From contig OZ024854.1 in assembly GCA_964017155.1 (NCBI GenBank), positions 69,706,754 through 69,770,753 of the forward strand: 64,000 bases of DNA, written 5' to 3'. Below are positions 10,401 to 24,370 of this stretch, one piece after another. The stretch is from Oasisia sp. SBJ-2009 (lineage: Eukaryota > Annelida > Polychaeta > Sabellida > Siboglinidae). Below the pieces are notes generated by a model, which worked only from the letters and a program-made list of their open reading frames with translations, did not search any database and had not been told where the DNA came from. Made by a program: the position numbers and the translations under genes. Every line of letters begins with the position of its first letter. Positions within the stretch are counted from its first letter, which is position 1.

Positions 10401-13400
10401 ATAAATAGTTTGTTTATGCCGACCACGCTGTTTTTTCGACCTCAAAAGTCTGCTAAGACGCGCTGTATATAAAACAATAATATGCGCAAGATGATTATAA
10501 TTGATTGAATTAACAAAATCAAGTATCAAATGTTGGCAAAAATACAGTTATAATACCAAAATTGAGGTGGGCCCGACTTGTACATAAGTGCCAACACTTG
10601 CTGGCGCGTTCCTTCACGCGCACTCTCTCATAAATAAAAGCACGTATACTCTCAATTTGTTTTCAGCATTTCACTATTTGGCACTTATGTACAAGTCGGA
10701 CCCGCCTCAATGTTGCTATTATATCAGTATTTTTGCCAACATTTGATACTTGATTAAATTAATTCATTCAATTATAATCATCTTGCGCATATTTAAGTTT
10801 TATAAACAGCGCGTCTTGGCAAACTGTTGAGGTCGAAAAGACAGCGCCATTTGTGCCAGTCACAAGCGCAGCGGTGCATGTTACTGCGCTGTGCATATGA
10901 TATGAGCGCTAAACAGATTGTTTATGCCTACCACGCTGTATTTTCGACCTCAAAAGTCTGCTAAGACGCGCTGTATATAAAACATTAATATGCGCAAGAT
11001 GATTATAATTGATTGAATTAACAAAATCAAGTATCAAATGTTGGCAACGATACAGTTATAATACCAAAATTGAGGTGGGCCCGTCTTGTACATTAATGCC
11101 TACACTTGCGGGCGCGCAACTTCACGCGCACTCTCTCATAAAAGCACGTATACTCTCAATTTGTTTTCAGTATTTCACTAGTTGGCACTTATGTACAAGT
11201 CGGACCCACCTCAATGTTGCTATTATATCAGTATTTTTGCCAACATTTGATACTTGATTAAATTAATTCATTCAATTATAATCATCTTGCGCATATTTAT
11301 GTTTTATAAACAGCGCGTCTTGGCAAACTTTTGAGGTCGAAAAGACAGCGCCATTTGTGCCAGTCGCAAGCGCAGCGGTGCATGTTACTGCGCTGTGCAT
11401 ATGATATGAGCGATAAACAGTTTGTTTATGCCGACCACGCTGTCTTTTCGACCTCAAAAGTCAGCTAAGACGCGCTGTATATAAAACAATAATTTGCGCA
11501 AGATGATTATAATTGATTGAATTAATAAAATCAAGTATCAAATGTTGGCAAAAATACAGTTATAATACCAAAATTGAGGTGGGCCCGACTTGTACATAAG
11601 TGCCAAAACTTGCGGGCGCGTTCCTTCACGCGCACTCTCTCATAAATAAAAGCACGTATACTATCAATTTGTTTTCAGTATTTCACTATTTGACACTTAT
11701 GTACAAGTCGGACCCACCTCAATGTTGCTATTATATAAGTATTTTTGCCAACATTTGATACTTGATTAAATTAATTCATTCAATTATAATCATCTTGCGC
11801 ATATTTATGTTTTATAAACAGCGCTTCTTGGCAAACTTTTGAGGTCGAAAAGACAGCGCCATTTGTGCCAGTCGCAAACGCAGCGGTGCATGTTACTGCG
11901 CTGTGCATATTATATGAGCGATAAACAGTTTGTTTATGCCTACCACGCTGTCTTTTCGACCTCAACAGTCTTCTAAGACGCGCTGTATATAAAACATTAA
12001 TATGCGCAAGATGATTATAATTGATTGAATTAACAAAATCAAGTATCAAATGTTGGCAACGATACAGTTATAATACCAAAATTGAGGTGGGCCCGACTTG
12101 TACATAAGTGCCAACACTTGCGGGCGCGTTCCTTCACGCGCACTCTCTCATAAATAAAAGCACGTATACTCTCAATTTCTTTTCAGTATTTCACTATTTG
12201 GCACTTATGTACAAGTCGGACCCACCTCAATGTTGCTATTATATAAGTATTTTGGCCAACATTTGATACTTGATTAAATTAATTCATTCAATTATAATCA
12301 TCTTGCGCGTATTTATGTTTTATAAACAGCGCGTCTTGGCAAACTTTTGAGGTCGAAAAGACAGCGCGATTTGTGCCAGTCGCAAGCGCAGCGGTGCATG
12401 TTACTGTGCTGTGCATATGAAATGAGCGATAAATAGTTTGTTTATGCCGACCACGCTGTTTTTTCGACCTCAAAAGTCTGCTAAGACGCGCTGTATATAA
12501 AACAATAATATGCGCAAGATGATTATAATTGATTGAATTAACAAAATCAAGTATCAAATGTTGGCAAAAATACAGTTATAATACCAAAATTGAGGTGGGC
12601 CCGACTTGTACATAAGTGCCAACACTTGCGGGCGCGTTCCTTCACGCGCACTCTCTCATCAATAAAAGCACGTATACTCTCAATTTGTTTTCAGCATTTC
12701 ACTATTTGGCACTTATGTACAAGTCGGACCCACCTCAATGTTGCTATTATATCAGTATTTTTGCCAACATTTGATACTTGATTAAATTAATTCATTCAAT
12801 TATAATCATCTTGCGCGTATTTATGTTTTATAAACAGCGCATCTTGGCAAACTTTTGAGGTCGAAAAGACAGCGCGATTTGTGCCAGTCGCAAGCGCAGC
12901 GGTGCATGTTACTGCGCTGTGCATATGAAATGAGCGATAAATAGTTTGTTTATGCCGACCACGCTGTTTTTTCGACCTCAAAAGTCTGCTAAGACGCGCT
13001 GTTTATAAAACAATAATATGCGCAAGATGATTATAATTGATTGAATTAACAAAATCAAGTATCAACTGTGGGCAAAAATACAGTTATAATACCAAAATTG
13101 AGGTGGGCCCGACTTGTACATAAGTGCCAACACTTGCTGGCGCGTTCCTTCACGCGCACTCTCTCATAAATAAAAGCACGTATACTCTCAATTTGTTTTC
13201 AGCATTTCACTATTTGGCACTTATGTACAAGTCGGACCCGCCTCAATGTTGCTATTATATCAGTATTTTTGCCAACATTTGATACTTGATTAAATTAATT
13301 CATTCAATTATAATCATCTTGCGCATATTTAAGTTTTATAAACAGCGCGTCTTGGCAAACTGTTGAGGTCGAAAAGACAGCGCCATTTGTGCCAGTCGCA

Positions 13401-13578
13401 AGCGCAGCGGTGCATGTTACTGCGCTGTGCATATGATATGAGCGCTAAACAGATTGTTTATGCCTACCACGCTGTATTTTCGACCTCAAAAGTCTGCTAA
13501 GACGCGCTGTATATAAAACATTAATATGCGCAAGATGATTATAATTGATTGAATTAACAAAATAAAGTATCAAATGTT
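7492..13578 (+). repeat. 12-unit higher-order repeat, copy 2 (6087 bp)
   Basis: Unit starts are 7635 D, 8143 E, 8647 F, 9155 A, 9663 B, 10171 C, 10679 E, 11183 F, 11691 A, 12199 B, 12707 C, 13215 E. It is nearly identical to copy 1. One visible difference is gcctaacacg near 5851 versus gcctaccacg near 11938. The junction with copy 1 lies close to 7491, where an E unit changes to a C-like right arm (ggcaaaaatac instead of ggcaacgatac). Confidence 0.88.
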
Positions 13579-16500
13579 GGCAACGATACAGTTATAATAC
13601 CAAAATTGAGGTGGGCCCGTCTTGTACATTAATGCCTACACTTGCGGGCGCGCAACTTCACGCGCACTCTCTCATAAAAGCACGTATACTCTCAATTTGT
13701 TTTCAGTATTTCACTAGTTGGCACTTATGTACAAGTCGGACCCACCTCAATGTTGCTATTATATCAGTATTTTTGCCAACATTTGATACTTGATTAAATT
13801 AATTCATTCAATTATAATCATCTTGCGCATATTTATGTTTTATAAACAGCGCGTCTTGGCAAACTTTTGAGGTCGAAAAGACAGCGCCATTTGTGCCAGT
13901 CGCAAGCGCAGCGGTGCATGTTACTGCGCTGTGCATATGATATGAGCGCTAAACAGATTGTTTATGCCTACCACGCTGTATTTTCGACCTCAAAAGTCTG
14001 CTAAGACGCGCTGTATATAAAACATTAATATGCGCAAGATGATTATAATTGATTGAATTAACAAAATCAAGTATCAAATGTTGGCAACGATACAGTTATA
14101 ATACCAAAATTGAGGTGGGCCCGTCTTGTACATTAATGCCTACACTTGCGGGCGCGCAACTTCACGCGCACTCTCTCATAAAAGCACGTATACTCTCAAT
14201 TTGTTTTCAGTATTTCACTAGTTGGCACTTATGTACAAGTCGGACCCACCTCAATGTTGCTATTATATCAGTATTTTTGCCAACATTTGATACTTGATTA
14301 AATTAATTCATTCAATTATAATCATCTTGCGCATATTTATGTTTTATAAACAGCGCGTCTTGGCAAACTTTTGAGGTCGAAAAGACAGCGCCATTTGTGC
14401 CAGTCGCAAGCGCAGCGGTGCATGTTACTGCGCTGTGCATATGATATGAGCGATAAACAGTTTGTTTATGCCGACCACGCTGTCTTTTCGACCTCAAAAG
14501 TCAGCTAAGACGCGCTGTATATAAAACAATAATTTGCGCAAGATGATTATAATTGATTGAATTAATAAAATCAAGTATCAAATGTTGGCAAAAATACAGT
14601 TATAATACCAAAATTGAGGTGGGCCCGACTTGTACATAAGTGCCAAAACTTGCGGGCGCGTTCCTTCACGCGCACTCTCTCATAAATAAAAGCACGTATA
14701 CTATCAATTTGTTTTCAGTATTTCACTATTTGACACTTATGTACAAGTCGGACCCACCTCAATGTTGCTATTATATAAGTATTTTTGCCAACATTTGATA
14801 CTTGATTAAATTAATTCATTCAATTATAATCATCTTGCGCATATTTATGTTTTATAAACAGCGCTTCTTGGCAAACTTTTGAGGTCGAAAAGACAGCGCC
14901 ATTTGTGCCAGTCGCAAGCGCAGCGGTGCATGTTACTGCGCTGTGCATATTATATGAGCGATAAACAGTTTGTTTATGCCTACCACGCTGTCTTTTCGAC
15001 CTCAACAGTCTGCTAAGACGCGCTGTATATAAAACATTAATATGCGCAAGATGATTATAATTGATTGAATTAACAAAATCAAGTATCAAATGTTGGCAAC
15101 GATACAGTTATAATACCAAAATTGAGGTGGGCCCGACTTGTACATAAGTGCCAACACTTGCGGGCGCGTTCCTTCACGCGCACTCTCTCATAAATAAAAG
15201 CACGTATACTCTCAATTTCTTTTCAGTATTTCACTATTTGGCACTTATGTACAAGTCGGACCCACCTCAATGTTGCTATTATATAAGTATTTTGGCCAAC
15301 ATTTGATACTTGATTAAATTAATTCATTCAATTATAATCATCTTGCGCGTATTTATGTTTTATAAACAGCGCGTCTTGGCAAACTTTTGAGGTCGAAAAG
15401 ACAGCGCGATTTGTGCCAGTCGCAAGCGCAGCGGTGCATGTTACTGCGCTGTGCATATGAAATGAGCGATAAATAGTTTGTTTATGCCGACCACGCTGTT
15501 TTTTCGACCTCAAAAGTCTGCTAAGACGCGCTGTATATAAAACAATAATATGCGCAAGATGATTATAATTGATTGAATTAACAAAATCAAGTATCAAATG
15601 TTGGCAACGATACAGTTATAATACCAAAATTGAGGTGGGCCCGACTTGTACATAAGTGCCAACACTTGCGGGCGCGTTCCTTCACGCGCACTCTCTCATA
15701 AATAAAAGCACGTATACTCTCAATTTCTTTTCAGTATTTCACTATTTGGCACTTATGTACAAGTCGGACCCACCTCAATGTTGCTATTATATAAGTATTT
15801 TGGCCAACATTTGATACTTGATTAAATTAATTCATTCAATTATAATCATCTTGCGCGTATTTATGTTTTATAAACAGCGCGTCTTGGCAAACTTTTGAGG
15901 TCGAAAAGACAGCGCGATTTGTGCCAGTCGCAAGCGCAGCGGTGCATGTTACTGCGCTGTGCATATGAAATGAGCGATAAATAGTTTGTTTATGCCGACC
16001 ACGCTGTTTTTTCGACCTCAAAAGTCTGCTAAGACGCGCTGTATATAAAACAATAATATGCGCAAGATGATTATAATTGATTGAATTAACAAAATCAAGT
16101 ATCAAATGTTGGCAAAAATACAGTTATAATACCAAAATTGAGGTGGGCCCGACTTGTACATAAGTGCCAACACTTGCGGGCGCGTTCCTTCACCCGCACT
16201 CTCTCATCAATAAAAGCACGTATACTCTCAATTTGTTTTCAGCATTTCACTATTTGGCACTTATGTACAAGTCGGACCCGCCTCAATGTTGCTATTATAT
16301 CAGTATTTTTGCCAACATTTGATACTTGATTAAATTAATTCATTCAATTATAATCATCTTGCGCATATTTAAGTTTTATAAACAGCGCGTCTTGGCAAAC
16401 TGTTGAGGTCGAAAAGACAGCGCCATTTGTGCCAGTCGCAAGCGCAGCGGTGCATGTTACTGCGCTGTGCATATGATATGAGCGCTAAACAGATTGTTTA

Positions 16501-19298
16501 TGCCTACCACGCTGTATTTTCGACCTCAAAAGTCTGCTAAGACGCGCTGTATATAAAACATTAATATGCGCAAGATGATTATAATTGATTGAATTAACAA
16601 AATCAAGTATCAAATGTTGGCAACGATACAGTTATAATACCAAAATTGAGGTGGGCCCGTCTTGTACATTAATGCCTACACTTGCGGGCGCGCAACTTCA
16701 CGCGCACTCTCTCATAAAAGCACGTATACTCTCAATTTGTTTTCAGTATTTCACTAGTTGGCACTTATGTACAAGTCGGACCCACCTCAATGTTGCTATT
16801 ATATCAGTATTTTTGCCAACATTTGATACTTGATTAAATTAATTCATTCAATTATAATCATCTTGCGCATATTTATGTTTTATAAACAGCGCGTCTTGGC
16901 AAACTTTTGAGGTCGAAAAGACAGCGCCATTTGTGCCAGTCGCAAGCGCAGCGGTGCATGTTACTGCGCTGTGCATATGATATGAGCGATAAACAGTTTG
17001 TTTATGCCGACCACGCTGTCTTTTCGACCTCAAAAGTCAGCTAAGACGCGCTGTATATAAAACAATAATTTGCGCAAGATGATTATAATTGATTGAATTA
17101 ATAAAATCAAGTATCAAATGTTGGCAAAAATACAGTTATAATACCAAAATTGAGGTGGGCCCGACTTGTACATCAGTGCCAAAACTTGCGGGCGCGTTCC
17201 TTCACGCGCACTCTCTCATAAATAAAAGCACGTATACTATCAATTTGTTTTCAGTATTTCACTATTTGACACTTATGTACAAGTCGGACCCACCTCAATG
17301 TTGCTATTATATAAGTATTTTTGCCAACATTTGATACTTGATTAAATTAATTCATTCAATTATAATCATATTGCGCATATTTATGTTTTATAAACAGCGC
17401 TTCTTGGCAAACTTTTGAGGTCGAAAAGACAGCGCCATTTGTGCCAGTCGCAAGCGCAGCGGTGCATGTTACTGCGCTGTGCATATTATATGAGCGATAA
17501 ACAGTTTGTTTATGCCTACCACGCTGTCTTTTCGACCTCAACAGTCTGCTAAGACGCGCTGTATATAAAACATTAATATGCGCAAGATGATTATAATTGA
17601 TTGAATTAACAAAATCAAGTATCAAATGTTGGCAACGATACAGTTATAATACCAAAATTGAGGTGGGCCCGACTTGTACATAAGTGCCAACACTTGCGGG
17701 CGCGTTCCTTCACGCGCACTCTCTCATAAATAAAAGCACGTATACTCTCAATTTCTTTTCAGTATTTCACTATTTGGCACTTATGTACAAGTCGGACCCA
17801 CCTCAATGTTGCTATTATATAAGTATTTTGGCCAACATTTGATACTTGATTAAATTAATTCATTCAATTATAATCATCTTGCGCGTATTTATGTTTTATA
17901 AACAGCGCGTCTTGGCAAACTTTTGAGGTCGAAAAGACAGCGCGATTTGTGCCAGTCGCAAGCGCAGCGGTGCATGTTACTGCGCTGTGCATATGAAATG
18001 AGCGATAAATAGTTTGTTTATGCCGACCACGCTGTTTTTTCGACCTCAAAAGTCTGCTAAGACGCGCTGTATATGAAACAATAATATGCGCAAGATGATT
18101 ATAATTGATTGAATTAACAAAATCAAGTATCAAATGTTGGCAACGATACAGTTATAATACCAAAATTGAGGTGGGCCCGACTTGTACATAAGTGCCAACA
18201 CTTGCGGGCGCGTTCCTTCACGCGCACTCTCTCATAAATAAAAGCACGTATACTCTCAATTTCTTTTCAGTATTTCACTATTTGGCACTTATGTACAAGT
18301 CGGACCCACCTCAATGTTGCTATTATATAAGTATTTTGGCCAACATTTGATACTTGATTAAATTAATTCATTCAATTATAATCATCTTGCGCGTATTTAT
18401 GTTTTATAAACAGCGCGTCTTGGCAAACTTTTGAGGTCGAAAAGACAGCGCGATTTGTGCCAGTCGCAAGCGCAGCGGTGCATGTTACTGCGCTGTGCAT
18501 ATGAAATGAGCAATAAATAGTTTGTTTATGCCGACCACGCTGTTTTTTCGACCTCAAAAGTCTGCTAAGACGCGCTGTATATAAAACAATAATATGCGCA
18601 AGATGATTATAATTGATTGAATTAACAAAATCAAGTATCAAATGTTGGCAAAAATACAGTTATAATACCAAAATTGAGGTGGGCCCGACTTGTACATAAG
18701 TGCCAACACTTGCGGGCGCGTTCCTTCACCCGCACTCTCTCATCAATAAAAGCACGTATACTCTCAATTTGTTTTCAGCATTTCACTATTTGGCACTTAT
18801 GTACAAGTCGGACCCACCTCAATGTTGCTATTATATCAGTATTTTTGCCAACATTTGATACTTGATTAAATTAATTCATTCAATTATAATCATCTTGCGC
18901 GTATTTATGTTTTATAAACAGCGCATCTTGGCAAACTTTTGAGGTCGAAAAGACAGCGCGATTTGTGCCAGTCGCAAGCGCAGCGGTGCATGTTACTGCG
19001 CTGTGCATATGAAATGAGCGATAAATAGTTTGTTTATGCCGACCACGCTGTTTTTTCGACCTCAAAAGTCTGCTAAGACGCGCTGTATATAAAACAATAA
19101 TATGCGCAAGATGATTATAATTGATTGAATTAACAAAATCAAGTATCAAATGTTGGCAAAAATACAGTTATAATACCAAAATTGAGGTGGGCCCGACTTG
19201 TACATAAGTGCCAACACTTGCTGGCGCGTTCCTTCACGCGCACTCTCTCATAAATAAAAGCACGTATACTCTCAATTTGTTTTCAGCATTTCACTATT
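13579..19298 (+). repeat. Pentamer-type block, F-A-B-B-E / F-A-B-B-C
   Basis: Unit starts are 13719 (F left half, E right half), 14223 F, 14731 A, 15239 B, 15747 B, 16255 E, 16759 F, 17267 A, 17775 B, 18283 B, 18791 C. The runs starting at 14223 and 16759 are offset by exactly 2536 bp and share the spacer variant CACCCGC at about 16195 and 18731. The doubled B distinguishes this block from the F-A-B-C-E pentamers further left. Confidence 0.82.
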
Positions 19299-21326
19299 TG
19301 GCACTTATGTACAAGTCGGACCCGCCTCAATGTTGCTATTATATCAGTATTTTTGCCAACATTTGATACTTGATTAAATTAATTCATTCAATTATAATCA
19401 TCTTGCGCGTATTTATGTTTTATAAACAGCGCGTCTTGGCAAACTATTGAGGTCGAAAAGACAGCGCGAATTGTGCCAGCCGCAAGCGCAGGGGTGCATA
19501 TTACTGCGCTATGCATATGAAATGAGCGATAAACAGTTTGTTTATGCCGACCACGCTGTCTTTTCGACCTCAAAAGTCAGCAAAGACGCGCTGTATATAA
19601 AACAATAATATGCGCAAGATGATTATAATTGATTGAGTTAACAAAATCAAGTTTCAAAAGTTGGCAAAAATACAGTTATAATACCAAAATTGAGGTGGGC
19701 CCGACTTGTACATAAGTGCCAACACTTGAGGGCGCGTTCCTTCACGCGCACTCTCTCATAAATAAAAGCACGTATACCCTCAATTTGTTTTCAGTATTTC
19801 ACTATTTGGCACTGATGTACAAGTCGGACCCACCTCAATGTTGCTATTATATCAGTATTTTTGCCAACATTTGATACTTGATTAAATTAATTCATTCAAT
19901 TATAATCATCTTGCGCATATTTAAGTTTTATAAACAGCGCGTCTTGGCAAACTGTTGAGGTCGAAAAGACAGCGCCATTTGTGCCAGTCGCAAGCGCAGC
20001 GGTGCATGTTACTGCGCTGTGCATATGATATGAGCGCTAAACAGTTTGTTTATGCCTACCACGCTGTCTTTTCGACCTCAAAAGTCTGCTAAGACGCGCT
20101 GTATATAAAACAATAATATGCGCAAGATGATTATAATTGATTGAATTAACAAAATCAAGTATCAAATGTTGGCAAAAATACAGTTATAATACCAAAATTG
20201 AGGTGGGCCCGACTTGTACATAAGTGCCAACACTTGCTGGCGCGTTCCTTCACGCGCACTCTCTCATAAATAAAAGCACGTATACTCTCAATTTGTTTTC
20301 AGCATTTCACTATTTGGCACTTATGTACAAGTCGGACCCGCCTCAATGTTGCTATTATATCAGTATTTTTGCCAACATTTGATACTTGATTAAATTAATT
20401 CATTCAATTATAATCATCTTGCGCGTATTTATGTTTTATAAACAGCGCGTCTTGGCAAACTATTGAGGTCGAAAAGACAGCGCGAATTGTGCCAGCCGCA
20501 AGCGCAGGGGTGCATATTACTGCGCTATGCATATGAAATGAGCGATAAACAGTTTGTTTATGCCGACCACGCTGTCTTTTCGACCTCAAAAGTCAGCAAA
20601 GACGCGCTGTATATAAAACAATAATATGCGCAAGATGATTATAATTGATTGAGTTAACAAAATCAAGTTTCAAAAGTTGGCAAAAATACAGTTATAATAC
20701 CAAAATTGAGGTGGGCCCGACTTGTACATAAGTGCCAACACTTGAGGGCGCGTTCCTTCACGCGCACTCTCTCATAAATAAAAGCACGTATACCCTCAAT
20801 TTGTTTTCAGTATTTCACTATTTGGCACTGATGTACAAGTCGGACCCACCTCAATGTTGCTATTATATCAGTATTTTTGCCAACATTTGATACTTGATTA
20901 AATTAATTCATTCAATTATAATCATCTTGCGCATATTTAAGTTTTATAAACAGCGCGTCTTGGCAAACTGTTGAGGTCGAAAAGACAGCGCCATTTGTGC
21001 CAGTCGCAAGCGCAGCGGTGCATGTTACTGCGCTGTGCATATGATATGAGCGCTAAACAGTTTGTTTATGCCTACCACGCTGTCTTTTCGACCTCAAAAG
21101 TCTGCTAAGACGCGCTGTATATAAAACATTAATATGCGCAAGATGATTATAATTGATTGAATTAACAAAATCAAGTATCAAATGTTGGCAACGATACAGT
21201 TATAATACCAAAATTGAGGTGGGCCCGTCTTGTACATTAATGCCTACACTTGCGGGCGCGCAACTTCACGCGCACTCTCTCATAAAAGCACGTATACTCT
21301 CAATTTGTTTTCAGTATTTCACTAGT
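19299..21326 (+). repeat. D-E two-unit tandem duplication (1016 bp period)
   Basis: Unit starts are 19299 D, 19807 (E left half, C-like right half), 20315 D, 20823 E. Both D units share gctatgcatatg and gtcagcaaagacg, variants I do not see in other D units, at an offset of 1016 bp. This points to a local duplication of two units. Confidence 0.8.
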
Positions 21327-24300
21327 TGGCACTTATGTACAAGTCGGACCCACCTCAATGTTGCTATTATATCAGTATTTTTGCCAACATTTGATACTTG
21401 ATTAAATTAATTCATTCAATTATAATCATCTTGCGCATATTTATGTTTTATAAACAGCGCTTCTTGGCAACCTTTTGAGGTCGAAAAGACAGCGCCATTT
21501 GTGCCAGTCGCAAGCGCAGCGGTGCATGTTACTGCGCTGTGCATATGATATGAGCGATAAACAGTTTGTTTATGCCTACCACGCTGTCTTTTCGACCTCA
21601 ACAGTCTGCTAAGACGCGCTGTATATAAAACATTAATATGCGCAAGATGATTATAATTGATTGAATTAACAAAATCAAGTATCAAATGTTGGCAACGATA
21701 CAGTTATAATACCAAAATTGAGGTGGGCCCGACTTGTACATAAGTGCCAACACTTGCGGGCGCGTTCCTTCACGCGCACTCTCTCATAAATAAAAGCACG
21801 TATACTCTCAATTTCTTTTCAGTATTTCACTATTTGGCACTTATGTACAAGTCGGACCCACCTCAATGTTGCTATTATATAAGTATTTTGGCCAACATTT
21901 GATACTTGATTAAATTAATTCATTCAATTATAATCATCTTGCGCGTATTTGTGTTTTATAAACAGCGCGTCTTGGCAAACTTTTGAGGTCGAAAAGACAG
22001 CGCGATTTGTGCCAGTCGCAAGCGCAGCGGTGCATGTTACTGCGCTGTGCATATGAAATGAGCGATAAATAGTTTGTTTATGCCGACCACGCTGTTTTTT
22101 CGACCTCAAAAGTCTGCTAAGACGCGCTGTATATAAAACAATAATATGCGCAAGATGATTATAATTGATTGAATTAACAAAATCAAGTATCAAATGTTGG
22201 CAAAAATACAGTTATAATACCAAAATTGAGGTGGGCCCGACTTGTACATAAGTGCCAACACTTGCGGGCGCGTTCCTTCACGCGCACTCTCTCATCAATA
22301 AAAGCACGTATACTCTCAATTTGTTTTCAGCATTTCACTATTTGGCACTTATGTACAAGTCGGACCCACCTCAATGTTGCTATTATAACAGTATTTTTGC
22401 CAACATTTGATACTTGATTAAATTAATTCATTCAATTATAATCATCTTGCGCGTATTTATGTTTTATAAACAGCGCATCTTGGCAAACTTTTGAGGTCGA
22501 AAAGACAGCGCGATTTGTGCCAGTCGCAAGCGCAGCGGTGCATGTTACTGCGCTGTGCATATGAAATGAGCGATAAATAGTTTGTTTATGCCGACCACGC
22601 TGTTTTTTCGACCTCAAAAGTCTGCTAAGACGCGCTGTATATAAAACAATAATATGCGCAAGATGATTATAATTGATTGAATTAACAAAATCAAGTATCA
22701 AATGTTGGCAAAAATACAGTTATAATACCAAAATTGAGGTGGGCCCGACTTGTACATAAGTGCCAACACTTGCTGGCGCGTTCCTTCACGCGCACTCTCT
22801 CATAAATAAAAGCACGTATACTCTCAATTTGTTTTCAGCATTTCACTATTTGGCACTTATGTACAAGTCGGACCCGCCTCAATGTTGCTATTATATCAGT
22901 ATTTTTGCCAACATTTGATACTTGATTAAATTAATTCATTCAATTATAATCATCTTGCGCATATTTAAGTTTTATAAACAGCGCGTCTTGGCAAACTGTT
23001 GAGGTCGAAAAGACAGCGCCATTTGTGCCAGTCGCAAGCGCAGCGGTGCATGTTACTGCGCTGTGCATATGATATGAGCGCTAAACAGTTTGTTTATGCC
23101 TACCACGCTGTCTTTTCGACCTCAAAAGTCTGCTAAGACGCGCTGTATATAAAACATTAATATGCGCAAGATGATTATAATTGATTGAATTAACAAAATC
23201 AAGTATCAAATGTTGGCAACGATACAGTTATAATACCAAAATTGAGGTGGGCCCGTCTTGTACATTAATGCCTACACTTGCGGGCGCGCAACTTCACGCG
23301 CACTCTCTCATAAAAGCACGTATACTCTCAATTTGTTTTCAGTATTTCACTAGTTGGCACTTATGTACAAGTCGGACCCACCTCAATGTTGCTATTATAT
23401 CAGTATTTTTGCCAACATTTGATACTTGATTAAATTAATTCATTCAATTATAATCATCTTGCGCATATTTATGTTTTATAAACAGCGCGTCTTGGCAAAC
23501 TTTTGAGGTCGAAAAGACAGCGCCATTTGTGCCAGTCGCAAGCGCAGCGGTGCATGTTACTGCGCTGTGCATATGATATGAGCGATAAACAGTTTGTTTA
23601 TGCCGACCACGCTGTTTTTTCGACCTCAAAAGTCAGCTAAGACGCGCTGTATATAAAACAATAATTTGCGCAAGATGATTATAATTGATTGAATTAATAA
23701 AATCAAGTATCAAATGTTGGCAAAAATACAGTTATAATACCAAAATTGAGGTGGGCCCGACTTGTACATAAGTGCCAAAACTTGCGGGCGCGTTCCTTCA
23801 CGCGCACTCTCTCATCAATAAAAGCACGTATACTCTCAATTTGTTTTCAGCATTTCACTATTTGGCACTTATGTACAAGTCGGACCCAACTCAATGTTGC
23901 TATTATATCAGTATTTTTGCCAACATTTGATACTTGATTAAATTAATTCATTCAATTATAATCATCTTGCGCGTATTTATGTTTTATAAACAGCGCATCT
24001 TGGCAAACTTTTGAGGTCGAAAAGACAGCGCGATTTGTGCCAGTCGCAAGCGCAGCGGTGCATGTTACTGCGCTGTGCATATGAAATGAGCGATAAATAG
24101 TTTGTTTATGCCGACCACGCTGTTTTTTCGACCTCAAAAGTCTGCTAAGACGCGCTGTATATAAAACAATAATATGCGCAAGATGATTATAATTGATTGA
24201 ATTAACAAAATCAAGTATCAAATGTTGGCAAAAATACAGTTATAATACCAAAATTGAGGTGGGCCCGACTTGTACATAAGTGCCAACACTTGCTGGCGCG

Positions 24301-24370
24301 TTCCTTCACGCGCACTCTCTCATAAATAAAAGCACGTATACTCTCAATTTGTTTTCAGCATTTCACTATT
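21327..24370 (+). repeat. Mixed block: F/A chimera, B, C, E, F, C
   Basis: Unit starts are 21327 (F-type beginning, A-type from the gcgcttcttgg position), 21835 B, 22343 C, 22851 E, 23355 F, 23863 C. The unit at 23355 has an F left arm but a six-T run in its right arm, a B/C feature, so it too is mosaic. Spacers include the catcaataaaag variant near 22290 and 23815. Confidence 0.75.
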
